A stretch of DNA of 64,000 nucleotides from contig NZ_VITN01000008.1 of the NCBI RefSeq assembly GCF_007828045.1, positions 124,001-188,000 of the forward strand. The letters are read 5' to 3'. The position numbers and the translations under genes are program-made. This DNA comes from Nitrospirillum amazonense (GTDB taxonomy: Bacteria > Pseudomonadota > Alphaproteobacteria > Azospirillales > Azospirillaceae). Positions 24,077 to 32,867 of this stretch are shown here, piece by piece. The notes under the pieces are model-generated. The model had not been told where the DNA came from and ran no database searches. It saw only the letters and a program-made list of their open reading frames with translations. Each line of letters begins with the position of its first letter. The first letter of the stretch is position 1.

Positions 24077-25180
24077 TCAGCTCCCCCGATCCAACGCCAC
24101 CGCCTTGACGATGGCCCACAGCGGTTGGCCGGGGGTGATGCTCAGCGCGTCGGCGCTGGTGCGGGTGACGCGGGCCAGCACCGGTGCGCCCACGCATTCC
24201 AGGCGCACCACGCGGCTGCCGTCCGCGTCCTCCCGCACGTCGGCGACGATGCCGGGCAGGATGTTCAGGGCCGACAGGCCCTGCGGCGCCCTGTCGGACA
24301 GCAGCACGTCGCGGGCGGGAATGCGCAGGCGGGTGCGGGCGCCCGACGCCAGGTGGGGCGGCAGGTGGGGCACCAGGATGCGACCCGCGGCCGTGTCCAG
24401 TTGAAACAGCCCATCGGCGGTACGTCCCCCCACCACGGCGTCCAGCAGCGACCCCGCCTCCGCCCCGCCCGTCAGGTCCATCAGGTCGGGACGGGACCAT
24501 AGGGTGCCGGGGGCGCCCACCGCGCGTACCCGCCCCTGGTTCATCATCACCACGGTGGTGGCCAGGCGCGCCACCTCCGCCACCGCGTGGGTGACGTACA
24601 GGATGGGCAGGCCGGCATGGTCGCGCAGCCGTTCCAGATAGGGCAGGATCTCGGCCTTCCGTGCCTCATCCAATGCGGCCAGCGGCTCATCCATCAGCAG
24701 GATGCGCGGGGCGGCCAGCAGGGCGCGGCCCAGGGCCACGCGCGCCTTTTCTCCGCCCGACAGGCCGGCTGGGCGGCGGGCCAGCAGGGGGGCGATGCCC
24801 AGCAGATCGGTCACCGAGTCCAGCGTGGGCGCCTCCGCCGTCACGTGCCGGCGGGCGAACCAGCGGCCGTACAGCAGGTTCTGCCGCACTGTCAGGTGGG
24901 GCAGCAGCCGCGCCTCCTGGAAGACATAGCCGACGCGGCGGCGGTGGGGTGGCAGCCACAGGCCGGCCGCGGTGTCCACCAGCGGCACGCCGTCCACGGC
25001 GATGCGGCCCCGGTCCGGGCGCTTCAGCCCCGCCACCAGGTCGATGAGGGTGCTCTTGCCTGAGCCTGACTGGCCGAACAGCACGGTCAGGCCCCGGCCG
25101 GCCGTCACTTGCGCCTGCAGGTCAAAGTCGCCCTGGCGCAGGGTGACATCAAGGTCAAGGGCGGGGGGCGCGCTCATCAC
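24077..25180 (-). CDS. modC: Molybdate ABC transporter ATP-binding protein
   Basis: 367 residues. Walker A FGQSGSGKST (36-45), signature LSGGEKARVALGRALL (about 143-158) followed by Walker B RILLMDEPLAALD, and a C-terminal TOBE/Mop-like domain from about 290 (SALNILPGIVADV) that binds oxyanion and is diagnostic of ModC. It powers molybdate import through ModB. Its ATG overlaps the modB stop by four bases, indicating translational coupling. Last gene of modABC. Confidence 0.95.
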   Translation of the reverse strand: MMSAPPALDLDVTLRQGDFDLQAQVTAGRGLTVLFGQSGSGKSTLIDLVAGLKRPDRGRIAVDGVPLVDTAAGLWLPPHRRRVGYVFQEARLLPHLTVRQNLLYGRWFARRHVTAEAPTLDSVTDLLGIAPLLARRPAGLSGGEKARVALGRALLAAPRILLMDEPLAALDEARKAEILPYLERLRDHAGLPILYVTHAVAEVARLATTVVMMNQGRVRAVGAPGTLWSRPDLMDLTGGAEAGSLLDAVVGGRTADGLFQLDTAAGRILVPHLPPHLASGARTRLRIPARDVLLSDRAPQGLSALNILPGIVADVREDADGSRVVRLECVGAPVLARVTRTSADALSITPGQPLWAIVKAVALDRGS

Positions 25181-25878
25181 GACATCCCGCCGATGCGCCG
25201 GCTGACGCTACGCGCCAGCGTTTCCGACAGCAGCAATGCCATCAGCGATAGCACCACCGATACCGCCACCAGGCGCAAGGCGCCGGCGTCGCCACCGGGC
25301 GACTGGGTATAGGCGTAGATGGCACCCGACAGGGTCTGGGTGCGGCCAGGGATATTCGAGACGAAGGTGATGGTGGCGCCGAATTCGCCCAGCGCCTTGG
25401 CGAAGGCCAGCACCGCGCCGGCCAGCACGCCAGGCAGCATCAGGGGCAGGGTCACGGTGGCGAACACCCACACCGGTGGTGCCCCCAGGGTGCCGGCCGC
25501 CTGCTCCAGCCTGGTGTCCACCGCCTCGATGGACAGGCGGATGGCCCGCACCATCAGGGGGAAGCCCATGACGCCGGCGGCCAGCGCCGCGCCCGTCCAA
25601 TTGAAGGCGAAAACGATGCCGATGCTGGCCAGGGGCTTGCCCACCCAGCCCTGGCGCCCCATCAGCAGCAGCAGGGCGTAGCCCGTCACCACCGGTGGCA
25701 GGATCAAGGGCAGGTGGACGACGCCATTCAACAGGTCCCGCCCCCAGAACCGGCCGCGGGCCAGCGCCAGGGCCACGGCGATGCCGGGGGGCAGCGACGC
25801 CAGGGTGGCCCAGATGGCCACCTTCAGGCTGAGATGGATGGCCGCCACCTCGTCCGGACCAAAACCGAAGTCGTTCAT
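25177..25878 (-). CDS. modB: Molybdate ABC transporter permease
   Basis: 233 residues, about five to six membrane segments. The cytoplasmic loop EQAAGTLGAPPVWVFATVTLPLMLPGVLAGAVLAFAKALGEFGAT is the EAA motif that docks on ModC. Downstream of modA by 24 bp and overlapping modC by four bases. Forms the inner-membrane channel for molybdate. Confidence 0.95.
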   Translation of the reverse strand: MNDFGFGPDEVAAIHLSLKVAIWATLASLPPGIAVALALARGRFWGRDLLNGVVHLPLILPPVVTGYALLLLMGRQGWVGKPLASIGIVFAFNWTGAALAAGVMGFPLMVRAIRLSIEAVDTRLEQAAGTLGAPPVWVFATVTLPLMLPGVLAGAVLAFAKALGEFGATITFVSNIPGRTQTLSGAIYAYTQSPGGDAGALRLVAVSVVLSLMALLLSETLARSVSRRIGGMS

Positions 25879-25902
25879 GAGGGCCGAGCGGTCAGGAAGG
25901 AA

Positions 25903-26718
25903 TCACTTCGCCGACAGTACGGTGAAACCCTGCGCCTCGAACAGGGGGCGCGCCTTGGGGCCGGCCAGGAAATCCAGGAAGGCCCCCGCCTGGGCGTTGG
26001 TGGCCTCCTTGGCCAGGGCGATGGGATAGAGGATGGGCGCGTGGCTGTCGGCGGGGAAGGTGGCGACGATGCGCACGCCCGGTTCCGCCACCGCGTCGGT
26101 CTTGTACACGATGCCGAACGGCGCCTCCCCCCGGGCCACCAGCGCCAGGGCGGCGCGTACATTCTCCGCCGGGGCCAGGCGGTCCTGCACCTTGTCCCAG
26201 GCGCCCAGCTTTTGCAGGGCGGCCTTGGCGTACTTGCCGGCGGGCACGGCGGCCGGGTCGCCCACCGCCAGGCGGCCCCCCTTCTGCGCGGCATCCAGCG
26301 CCTGGTCCAGGGCGAAGCCGGGCTTGACCTCGATGGTGGTCTTGGCGTCGGCGGGGGCCACCAGCACCAGCTCGTTGCCCAGCAGGTCCCGCCGGGTGGC
26401 CGGCTGGATCAGCCCTTTGCCCGCCAGATAGTCCATCCAGTCCTCATCGGCCGAGATGAACACGTCGGCGGGGGCGCCCGCCTCGATCTGCTTGGCCAGC
26501 GCGGAACTGGCGGCATAGGTGACGGTGGCCTTGGCCCCGCCGCCGGCGACGAAAGCCGCGTTGGCGTTGTCCAGCGCGTTCTTCAGGCTGGCGGCCGCGA
26601 ACACCAGGGGGCCGGCGCCCTGGGCCAGGGCGGGAGCGGTGCCCAGGCCAATCGCCACCGCCAGGGCGCCGGCCATCGCCAGCCGCCCCAGCATCCGCCG
26701 GCTCCACATTTCACGCAT
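25903..26718 (-). CDS. modA: Molybdate ABC transporter periplasmic binding protein
   Basis: 271 residues. Signal peptide (MLGRLAMAGALAVAIGLGTAPALAQ) then PLVFAAASLKNALDNAN, the family-typical start of the mature protein with the Ser that contacts molybdate. TYAASSALAKQIEAGAPADVFISAD supplies the second ligand region. ATG 26718 is chosen because GAGGGGG precedes it; an ATG nine codons further up lies inside the dyad region. First gene of modABC, with a perfect 16-bp inverted repeat just upstream. Confidence 0.94.
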   Translation of the reverse strand: MREMWSRRMLGRLAMAGALAVAIGLGTAPALAQGAGPLVFAAASLKNALDNANAAFVAGGGAKATVTYAASSALAKQIEAGAPADVFISADEDWMDYLAGKGLIQPATRRDLLGNELVLVAPADAKTTIEVKPGFALDQALDAAQKGGRLAVGDPAAVPAGKYAKAALQKLGAWDKVQDRLAPAENVRAALALVARGEAPFGIVYKTDAVAEPGVRIVATFPADSHAPILYPIALAKEATNAQAGAFLDFLAGPKARPLFEAQGFTVLSAK

Positions 26719-26738
26719 TGTCTTGCCCCCTCGCGTTG

Positions 26739-26778
26739 CAATCACACGCTATATCCTGATGAATATAGCGTGTGATTG
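26739..26778. promoter_or_regulatory. ModE-type operator upstream of modA
   Basis: CAATCACACGCTATAT (26739-26754), eight bases, ATATAGCGTGTGATTG (26763-26778): a perfect 16-bp inverted repeat. The inner CGCTATAT-N8-ATATAGCG resembles the known ModE box of E. coli modA (CGxTATAT ... ATATAxCG pattern). It ends 20 bp before the modA start codon, so bound ModE would block transcription. Confidence 0.9.
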
Positions 26779-27005
26779 GGGCCGTCGCCACGCGTATCCG
26801 CCGCCCGGATCGATCATTTCATCGCGGTGGTGCGACCATCGCCTTCCGCAACGGCGAACGGGCCAAAGGCTGTCGCGCGATTTGCAAGCGGACCGCATGC
26901 CCTCTTGCCGCTGGCGGCGGCTCAGAGGCGGCATCACCCTGGCCTCCTGCCATTCTGCAGAGACTTCTTCCGCGCCTGTCTCATGTCCAATCGGGGGCTT
27001 ACGCC

Positions 27006-27383
27006 ATGACCAGCATTTCATCCGGCACCAACATGACCGTCTCGCTCAGTTCCTTGCTACAGGGCGGCGGGGCGGCCTCCAGCGGCGCGTCGTCTTCGTC
27101 TTCGGCCACGGCGTCCTCCGACAGCAGCGGGTCGGCCGGCGGCGCCAGCGGCAGCTCCTCGACCAAGACGGTGACCAGCACGGTCACCACCACGGCGCCG
27201 GACGGATCGACCACCACCACCGTCACCTATTCCGACGGTTCCACCACCACGACCACCACTCCGGCCACCCAGTCGGCCAGTGGCGGTGGATCGTCCGGGA
27301 AGAGCGGTTCGGGCAGCGACAGCGACGCCAGCAACAGTGGCGGCCAGGGCGGGCAGATCAGTTCCGTCAACATGTTGGTGTAA
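27006..27383 (+). CDS. Ser/Thr/Gly-rich low-complexity protein
   Basis: 125 residues, no signal peptide I can see, and composition dominated by Ser, Thr and Gly. A Ser-rich first third (about 22-50) leads into a Thr/Val block with two related units, TTTAPDGSTTTTVTYSDGS and TTTTTTPATQS, then a Gly/Ser/Asp tail. Such proteins are probably disordered. I do not recognise the function. ATG 27006 follows GGGGG at nine bases; the frame is open further upstream but that part lacks the composition. Confidence 0.6.
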   Translation: MTSISSGTNMTVSLSSLLQGGGAASSGASSSSSATASSDSSGSAGGASGSSSTKTVTSTVTTTAPDGSTTTTVTYSDGSTTTTTTPATQSASGGGSSGKSGSGSDSDASNSGGQGGQISSVNMLV

Positions 27384-27498
27384 TCAAATTACCTTGCGCA
27401 CAATATAATTATTCCTGTAGCCTCGCGGGACGATCGGGAATCCCTGGAGGCACAGGACTCCATGGCCTTCCCGCCAGCGCGGAAAACGGGGGAAGGCC

Positions 27499-27981
27499 AT
27501 GGCCACGGTTTACGATTACACGGTGCGGGACGCGGCCGGCGGCCCGGTGGACATGGCGGCCTACAAGGGCAAGGTCGTGCTGGTGGTCAACGTCGCCAGC
27601 AAGTGCGGCTTCACCCCGCAGTACAAGGGGCTGGAGGCCCTGCACCGCAAGTACAAGGACCAGGGCTTGGTCGTCCTGGGCTTCCCCTGCAACCAGTTTG
27701 GCCAGCAGGAACCGGGCGATGCCCGGGAAATCCAGAACTTCTGCTCCCTGACCTACGACGTGACCTTCCCGGTGCTGGCCAAGGTCGAGGTTAACGGCGC
27801 CAAGGCCGAGCCGCTGTATGAACACCTGAAGGGTCGCGCCCGCGGCTTCCTGGGCAGCAAGTCCATCAAGTGGAACTTCACCAAGTTCCTGGTGGGCAAG
27901 GATGGCAAGGTGAGGCGCTACGCCCCCCTGGCCAAGCCGGAGCAGCTGGAACAGGCCATCCAGGCGGCCCTGGGGGGTTGA
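27499..27981 (+). CDS. Glutathione peroxidase family thiol peroxidase
   Basis: 160 residues. NVASKCGFTPQY has the peroxidatic Cys36, GFPCNQFGQQEPG the catalytic Gln (about 69-70), and IKWNFTKFLV the Trp125 and Asn126 of the tetrad. NFCSLTYDVTFP (Cys82) is the resolving-Cys position of the thioredoxin-dependent (GPx-like/BtuE) type, so the likely reductant is thioredoxin rather than glutathione. It reduces hydroperoxides in the cytoplasm. ATG 27499 follows GGGGGAAGG. Confidence 0.94.
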   Translation: MATVYDYTVRDAAGGPVDMAAYKGKVVLVVNVASKCGFTPQYKGLEALHRKYKDQGLVVLGFPCNQFGQQEPGDAREIQNFCSLTYDVTFPVLAKVEVNGAKAEPLYEHLKGRARGFLGSKSIKWNFTKFLVGKDGKVRRYAPLAKPEQLEQAIQAALGG

Positions 27982-28017
27982 ACCTCCTTCGGGGTGCCAG
28001 CGGCATTGGACTTGGCA

Positions 28018-28635
28018 TTAGACCCGGTATTCCTGGGCCAGCAGGCCCATGACCAGGCTGTCGTGCCACTGGCCCAGCAGGGAATAGGTCTGCCGCTCCC
28101 GCCCCTCGATCTGGAATCCGAGCTTTTCATAGCAATGGACGGCGCGGGTGTTGGTGGCCAGCACCCGCAGGCCGATGCGGTGCAGCCCTAGGGGTCCGAA
28201 GGCGTGGGGGAACAACAGGCGCATGGCGCGCATGCCCAGGCCCCGGTTCAGCACGCCCGGATCCAGCAGCCCTATGCCTAAGCTGGCGGCGCGCAGGCCT
28301 GGCGCCAGCGCGTCGTTCACCCCGCCCAGGCGCACGCTGCCGATCATCCGGTCGGGCAGGGGACCGTCCGGCCCCGTCACCCCCGGTTCCGGCAGGGCGA
28401 TGGCCCAGCTGTAGGGGAACTTCAACTGGTCGGTCATCCATAGATCGGCGTCGGCCTGGGTATAGCCCGCCGGCGCGCCGCTGCCGTCCCAGCCCATAAG
28501 GTGGTGGATTTCCGGATCACGCGCCAGGGCCAGGCGGGCGACGACATCGTCCAGGCGCAAGGGCCGCAGGATGACGACGCCATCGCCCAGGGTAGGCACG
28601 ATCATCGGGGCGGGTATCGCGTCCGTATCCGCCAT
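28018..28635 (-). CDS. GNAT family N-acetyltransferase (RimJ/RimL-like)
   Basis: 205 residues. VILRPLRLDDVVARLALARDPEIHHLMG is the family-typical beginning. GIGLLDPGVLNRGLGMRAMRLLFPHAF contains the acetyl-CoA pyrophosphate loop (RGLGM), and LHRIGLRVLATNTRAVHCYEKLGFQIEG the conserved C-terminal half. Such enzymes acetylate ribosomal N-termini, amino acids or antibiotics; the target is not predictable. Convergent with the peroxidase gene (36-bp gap). Confidence 0.9.
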   Translation of the reverse strand: MADTDAIPAPMIVPTLGDGVVILRPLRLDDVVARLALARDPEIHHLMGWDGSGAPAGYTQADADLWMTDQLKFPYSWAIALPEPGVTGPDGPLPDRMIGSVRLGGVNDALAPGLRAASLGIGLLDPGVLNRGLGMRAMRLLFPHAFGPLGLHRIGLRVLATNTRAVHCYEKLGFQIEGRERQTYSLLGQWHDSLVMGLLAQEYRV

Positions 28636-28719
28636 GAAGGCATCCTTCCATCACCAAGTCCCGTGTCCACCTTCCCCGACGGGACGCGGGCCTGGCAAGG
28701 CTAAGGCGATATGGGGCCG

Positions 28720-29148
28720 TCAAGACTCGATCTTGATCTGGTCCGGATCGGATACCACGATGTGGGTCTGGTAGTAGGACTGGCCGGTGCGTTCGCCGCT
28801 CTGGTTCAGGTACCAGATGGTGACGCGCCGTGCCTCACCCAGCACGGTGATGCGGTGGCCCTTGAAATAGGCGTCGGCATCCTGGCCGTAGGTCTGGCGG
28901 AAGGCGGGCACGGCGCTGGGCAGGATCTCGATGGTCAGGGTATGCGGGTCGCGGTAATCCTCCTGCGAATTCAGGAAGATGCGGCCATTCTCCCGGCCGG
29001 TCGCGACCACGTCCAGGATGTAGGTGTCGGAATAGACGTCCGGGGCCACGGCGGCGGCGTAGTGCACGGCGTCCTCTGTGGTCAGCGGCTGGGTGGCGCA
29101 GCCGGCCAGAAGGACGGAACCGAACATCAGCAGGGCGGCGGTCTTCAT
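28720..29148 (-). CDS. Putative lipoprotein, 142 aa
   Basis: A lipoprotein signal ends in LLAGC (Cys17). The mature part, about 125 residues, is mixed alpha/beta with ILDVVATGRENGRIFLNSQEDYRDPHTLTIEI, a pattern I do not assign to a named domain. Function unknown, envelope-attached. ATG 29148 follows AAGGG. It is downstream of atoE on the same strand (110-bp gap) but need not be functionally linked. Confidence 0.75.
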   Translation of the reverse strand: MKTAALLMFGSVLLAGCATQPLTTEDAVHYAAAVAPDVYSDTYILDVVATGRENGRIFLNSQEDYRDPHTLTIEILPSAVPAFRQTYGQDADAYFKGHRITVLGEARRVTIWYLNQSGERTGQSYYQTHIVVSDPDQIKIES

Positions 29149-29258
29149 GGGAATACCCTTGGCAAGATGAAGCGCGCCGGCAGGATACTCCAGGCCGGCG
29201 CCCTCCTTCAATTTCACGGCGACCCTGCGACGTTCTTGCAACCGGGCCGGTGGCGCTG

Positions 29259-30674
29259 TCAGGCCGCCGGTGCCAGCAGCCACAGCAGGAACAGCACCAA
29301 AGGTAGGTGGAACAGCAGCTGGGTAAAGCTGAAGCCCACGATATCCTTGGCCTTCAGGCCCAGCACGCCCAGCAGCGGCAGCATCCAGAAGGGGTTGATC
29401 AGGTTGGGCAGGGCTTCCGCCGCGTTGTAGACCTGCACTGCCCAGCCCTTGTGGGCGTTCACGTCGATGGCGGCCTGCATGACATAGGGCGCTTCGATGA
29501 TCCACTTGCCGCCGCCTGATGGCACCAGGAAGCCCAGGATGGCGGAATAGACGCCGATGACCACGGGGAAGGTGCCGCCGCTGGCCAGGCTGACGAACAG
29601 GTGTGCCAGGTGGTGGGAGATGGACTGCCCGTCCGACCCCGGCACCTGGGTCAGCAACTGGGCGATGGCGCCATAGAAGGGGAACTGGATCAGCACGCCG
29701 GCGGTGCTGGGCACAGCCTTGGACACGGCGGTGAGGAAGCTGCGCAGCCGCCCGTGCAGCAGCAGGCCCAGCATGATGAAGAAGAAGTTGTAGGTGTTGA
29801 GGTTGGAGATGACGCCGAGGGCCGGTTTGTTCTGGAACTCATGCACCAGGAAGCCGGCGCCCAGCGCCACGATGACCAGCGGCAGGATGGGCGTCAGCTC
29901 CAGCCAATCGCCCGGCCGGGTGGCGGCACCTGTCTCGGCGGCGGCCTCCGTCACGTCCACGCCCAGGTCGGCGGCGGTGCGGGCCCGCGCGTCGCCGGGG
30001 GCGGAATAATAGGCGATGGCGACGGACGCCAGCAGGATCGCCAGGCCCATGACCATGGACTGCCACAGGAAGATGGTCTGGCTCAGGGGGATGATGCCGG
30101 TGATGTCCGCCACCGCCTTGGGCAGGCTGGCCGGGTTGGCCTGCAGCATGGCGGCGGACGAGCTCAGGCCCAGGGCCCAAGTGGCGCCCAGGCCCAGATA
30201 GGCGGCCGCCCCCGCCGCGCGGTAATCCACGCGGATGTCCTGGCGCCGGGCCAGCGCCCGCACCAGCAGGGCGCCCAGCACCAGGCTGAGGGCATAGTTC
30301 AGGTAAGAGGCCGCCATGCTGACGAAGGCGGTGAAGGCGACCGCTCCCCGGCCGGTGGCCGGCACCCGCGCCAGCCATTCGATCAGCCGCAGCACGGGGG
30401 GCGAGCTGGCCACGACATAGCCGGTGATCACCACCATGGACATCTGGATGGTGAAGGGGATCAGGGACCAGAACCCGTCGCCCACGCCGGTGGCGACGGC
30501 ACCCACCGGTGCGCCCGTGGCCAGGTTGCCGGCGGCGACGATGATGACGCCCAGGACAACGAACACGAAGGCATCGGGGAACCACTTCTCCGCCCAGCGG
30601 GTGAAGGCGATGGCGCCGCGTGCCAGCACCCCCTCGCCGCCCGCCCCGGCGCTTTCCATCTTATTGATTGCCAT
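29259..30674 (-). CDS. atoE: Short-chain fatty acid transporter, AtoE family
   Basis: 471 residues with about 12 membrane segments. RWAEKWFPDAFVFVVLGVIIV, LNYALSLVLGALLVRALARR, and GGTFPVVIGVYSAILGFLVPSGGGKWIIEAPYVMQAA match the AtoE/YfcC-like group; the PSGGGKWIIEAP stretch is diagnostic. AtoE takes up acetoacetate and short-chain fatty acids. GGAGGAAA precedes the ATG. No ato CoA-transferase genes are adjacent, though an acetoacetate decarboxylase occurs at 3.6-4.3 kb. Confidence 0.93.
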   Translation of the reverse strand: MAINKMESAGAGGEGVLARGAIAFTRWAEKWFPDAFVFVVLGVIIVAAGNLATGAPVGAVATGVGDGFWSLIPFTIQMSMVVITGYVVASSPPVLRLIEWLARVPATGRGAVAFTAFVSMAASYLNYALSLVLGALLVRALARRQDIRVDYRAAGAAAYLGLGATWALGLSSSAAMLQANPASLPKAVADITGIIPLSQTIFLWQSMVMGLAILLASVAIAYYSAPGDARARTAADLGVDVTEAAAETGAATRPGDWLELTPILPLVIVALGAGFLVHEFQNKPALGVISNLNTYNFFFIMLGLLLHGRLRSFLTAVSKAVPSTAGVLIQFPFYGAIAQLLTQVPGSDGQSISHHLAHLFVSLASGGTFPVVIGVYSAILGFLVPSGGGKWIIEAPYVMQAAIDVNAHKGWAVQVYNAAEALPNLINPFWMLPLLGVLGLKAKDIVGFSFTQLLFHLPLVLFLLWLLAPAA

Positions 30675-30758
30675 TCACGTTTCCTCCACACGGGGTCTTC
30701 CCCGGCCACCATTAACCTTAGCGGCGGGGGCGGGGAAAACCAGCGGGAAGGTGGGGCG

Positions 30759-31340
30759 TCATACCCCCTCGTCCGGGGTTTTGAACACCCGGGTGCCGCA
30801 GATGCGGTCGTGGCCGGCGGTTTTCTGATCTGTGAAGGCCACCATCAGGTAGTTGACCAGCAGGGCCACGCAGACGACCAGCGCCACCGCCAGGTACAGC
30901 AGGGGTGCCGTCTTGGCCTGGGGTTGCATCAGCAGCAGCGGCAGGGGCAACAGCTCCTGCACGCCGATGCGGGCGAAGGCGGTGCCGGGGCCCACCCGCC
31001 CGCCATCGGGCCGGCCCACCACCAGGGTCATGAAGCGCTTGCCCGGCGTGGCCCGCATGCCGCTGGCGACGAACAGCGTGTGGTATGTGAGGTACAGCGC
31101 GATATTCACCACGGTTGCCGTGGGCAGGCCCAATGCCCCCCGGTATGCCTCGCCGGCGGCGGTTGCCTGTGTCGTCAGGGGATAGCCGAAGATCAAGGAG
31201 GCGGTCAGCGAGGCCACCAGCAGGACCAACATGTCAATGAGGGCCGCGAGCGCCCGGCGCCAAAAGCCGCCGTAGGTCCAGCCAACGGGGATGGTACTGT
31301 TTTGCAAGGGAAGGGTGGGGTCGGTCGTCTCGACGCTCAT
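30759..31340 (-). CDS. RDD family membrane protein
   Basis: 193 residues with three to four membrane segments. YGGFWRRALAALIDMLVLLVASL holds the Arg...Asp pattern (R-x-x-A-x-x-D) that names the RDD family, and SGMRATPGKRFMTLVVGRPDGGRV the following conserved loop. RDD proteins include cation/proton antiporters, but most are unassigned. ATG 31340 follows AGAGGGT; the frame extends 19 codons upstream without support. The gene stands alone. Confidence 0.88.
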   Translation of the reverse strand: MSVETTDPTLPLQNSTIPVGWTYGGFWRRALAALIDMLVLLVASLTASLIFGYPLTTQATAAGEAYRGALGLPTATVVNIALYLTYHTLFVASGMRATPGKRFMTLVVGRPDGGRVGPGTAFARIGVQELLPLPLLLMQPQAKTAPLLYLAVALVVCVALLVNYLMVAFTDQKTAGHDRICGTRVFKTPDEGV

Positions 31341-31778
31341 GTACCCTCTATCCGTTGGTGGAGGGGCGGGTCCATGAGGGTAGGCCCATCGGAGCACGAG
31401 GACAATGCCGCCACAACAAGTGTCACCGTCTTGAATGAGACGGGGCCGGTGAAGGCGGCGGCAGTGCCTGAAATATTGTCGCCATTAAAGCGCCGTTCAC
31501 ATTAAATCAGGGTGATTTGCCGAGTTAATTGGCCGTTCATCCCAAGTAAATGGCGCTGTGATTATTGTGTGACGACTCTTATCACCCTCTATCCAATAGG
31601 GCAAGAGGGTGAGCGTTACGATTTGTTGACTGTGCGGCGACTTGTGACAAGTTGTGACGGATTGCGCAACGCCCAGGGGCGCTGAATTGGCGCATTTCAA
31701 TTCCTGAGGGACGCTCGCGGGCAACTCGCCATAAACGCCAGGGATGGGCATGCCCCTGGGCGGTGACCGGCATATGGC
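31341..31778. other. 438-bp AT-enriched intergenic region
   Basis: Less GC-rich than the surroundings. It contains a perfect 9-bp inverted repeat, TCACCCTCT (31582-31590) and AGAGGGTGA (31604-31612), and a direct repeat TTGTGAC at 31642-31648 and 31652-31658, one helical turn apart. Only short, unconvincing frames exist. It carries the RDD gene promoter and the 3' region of the aspartyl protease gene. Confidence 0.55.
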
Positions 31779-32867
31779 TCAGGGCTGCTTTTTGTCGCCC
31801 GGCTGTGCGCCGGGTGATTCGCCGTCCGCTGCGGGTTCCGCCTCCGGCATCACTCGGCGCAGGCGTGGACCCATCACCTGGAAAACCGGACCGCCGACAT
31901 ACGAGAAATAAATCTTGCGTTGGCTGTGGGAGACGAACATGCGGTGGGCACGCAAAAAGTCCAGGCCCAGCAGCATTTCGGGCATCTCGCGCCCGCCATG
32001 GCTGAACAGTTCGCCAAAGCGCAGACGGACGTGCTTGATCTCCTCATCCCCCAGGCGAAAGCTGTCGAAGACGCCGATATAGTCCTGCACCTGGTCATCA
32101 CCGATGCCACTGGCCTTGCCGCTGCGCGTCACGCCTGGGCTGTCCGGCGTCAGGCCAGCCCGTGCAGCGGCCCGTTCGGTCAAAACTGATGTGGACGCAC
32201 CGGTATCCAGGATGGCGCGGATTTCCTCGCCGTTGATCAAGACCTTCAGCCAGATCTTCGGGTTCTCTTTCGAGAAGCGGCTGAATTCCGCCTCGTTGTA
32301 AGTGTCACTCCAATAGGCCAAAGCAACGTCGTCGCAGTTCTGGGGCTGGAACAGACCGACCTTGTTATGTGCGATATCGATTTCCAGGTCGAACTTCGAC
32401 AGGAAGTTCTCCCCCATCAGGCCGAAGATTTTCTGATTGTCCGACAGGTCGTGGTTGGTGAACACCGGATAGTCGATATGATGGGCTTTCCAGTCACCCA
32501 ACCGCAATTCCTCGATTCTGGCTTCCTCGACGGTGACCCGGCCCCCGACGCCTTCCATATAGATGCCGGGTATCCAGTGGCCGGACAACTGCAGCCTTTG
32601 CGCCGCCGGCTTGGTGATCGTGCCGAACGCGGCGCCGGTGTCCATGATCAGGTAACCGTCGTGGCCGTTCACGCCCACGTCCAGCAAGGGCATGTTGGCG
32701 TCCATGGTCAAGGCCAGGGTGCCGACGCGCAGCAGTTGGCACTTGCGCTTGTCTTCCCCTGCCCGGGCATCGCCGTGTGTCCCCAAGGTGACGCAGGCCA
32801 GGGTCAGGCCCAGGGTTGCCGCCGCGAGGCGGCGGAGGGTGCGACGGCGTTGCGTCGTCATGGTCAT
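31779..32867 (-). CDS. Exported protein with two retropepsin-like aspartyl protease domains (paralogue A)
   Basis: 362 residues. A signal peptide (about 1-36) precedes two similar domains. Each has an active-site DTG (76-78 in LIMDTGAAFGTIT; 221-223 in AILDTGASTSVLT) and each later has the hydrophobic-hydrophobic-Gly motif that closes a retropepsin lobe (IFGLMGENFLSKFDLEIDIAHN, about 147-168; MLLGLDFLRAHRMFVSHSQRKIYF, about 298-321). A pseudo-dimer built from one chain could be an active pepsin-like protease in the periplasm. Its neighbour upstream is a clear paralogue. The Pro/Ala-rich tail is likely disordered. Confidence 0.85.
   Translation of the reverse strand: MTMTTQRRRTLRRLAAATLGLTLACVTLGTHGDARAGEDKRKCQLLRVGTLALTMDANMPLLDVGVNGHDGYLIMDTGAAFGTITKPAAQRLQLSGHWIPGIYMEGVGGRVTVEEARIEELRLGDWKAHHIDYPVFTNHDLSDNQKIFGLMGENFLSKFDLEIDIAHNKVGLFQPQNCDDVALAYWSDTYNEAEFSRFSKENPKIWLKVLINGEEIRAILDTGASTSVLTERAAARAGLTPDSPGVTRSGKASGIGDDQVQDYIGVFDSFRLGDEEIKHVRLRFGELFSHGGREMPEMLLGLDFLRAHRMFVSHSQRKIYFSYVGGPVFQVMGPRLRRVMPEAEPAADGESPGAQPGDKKQP

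Noticed and set aside
31497-31751. 84-codon minus-strand frame in the AT-enriched gap
   Set aside because: No ribosome site or domain; it covers the repeats described there.
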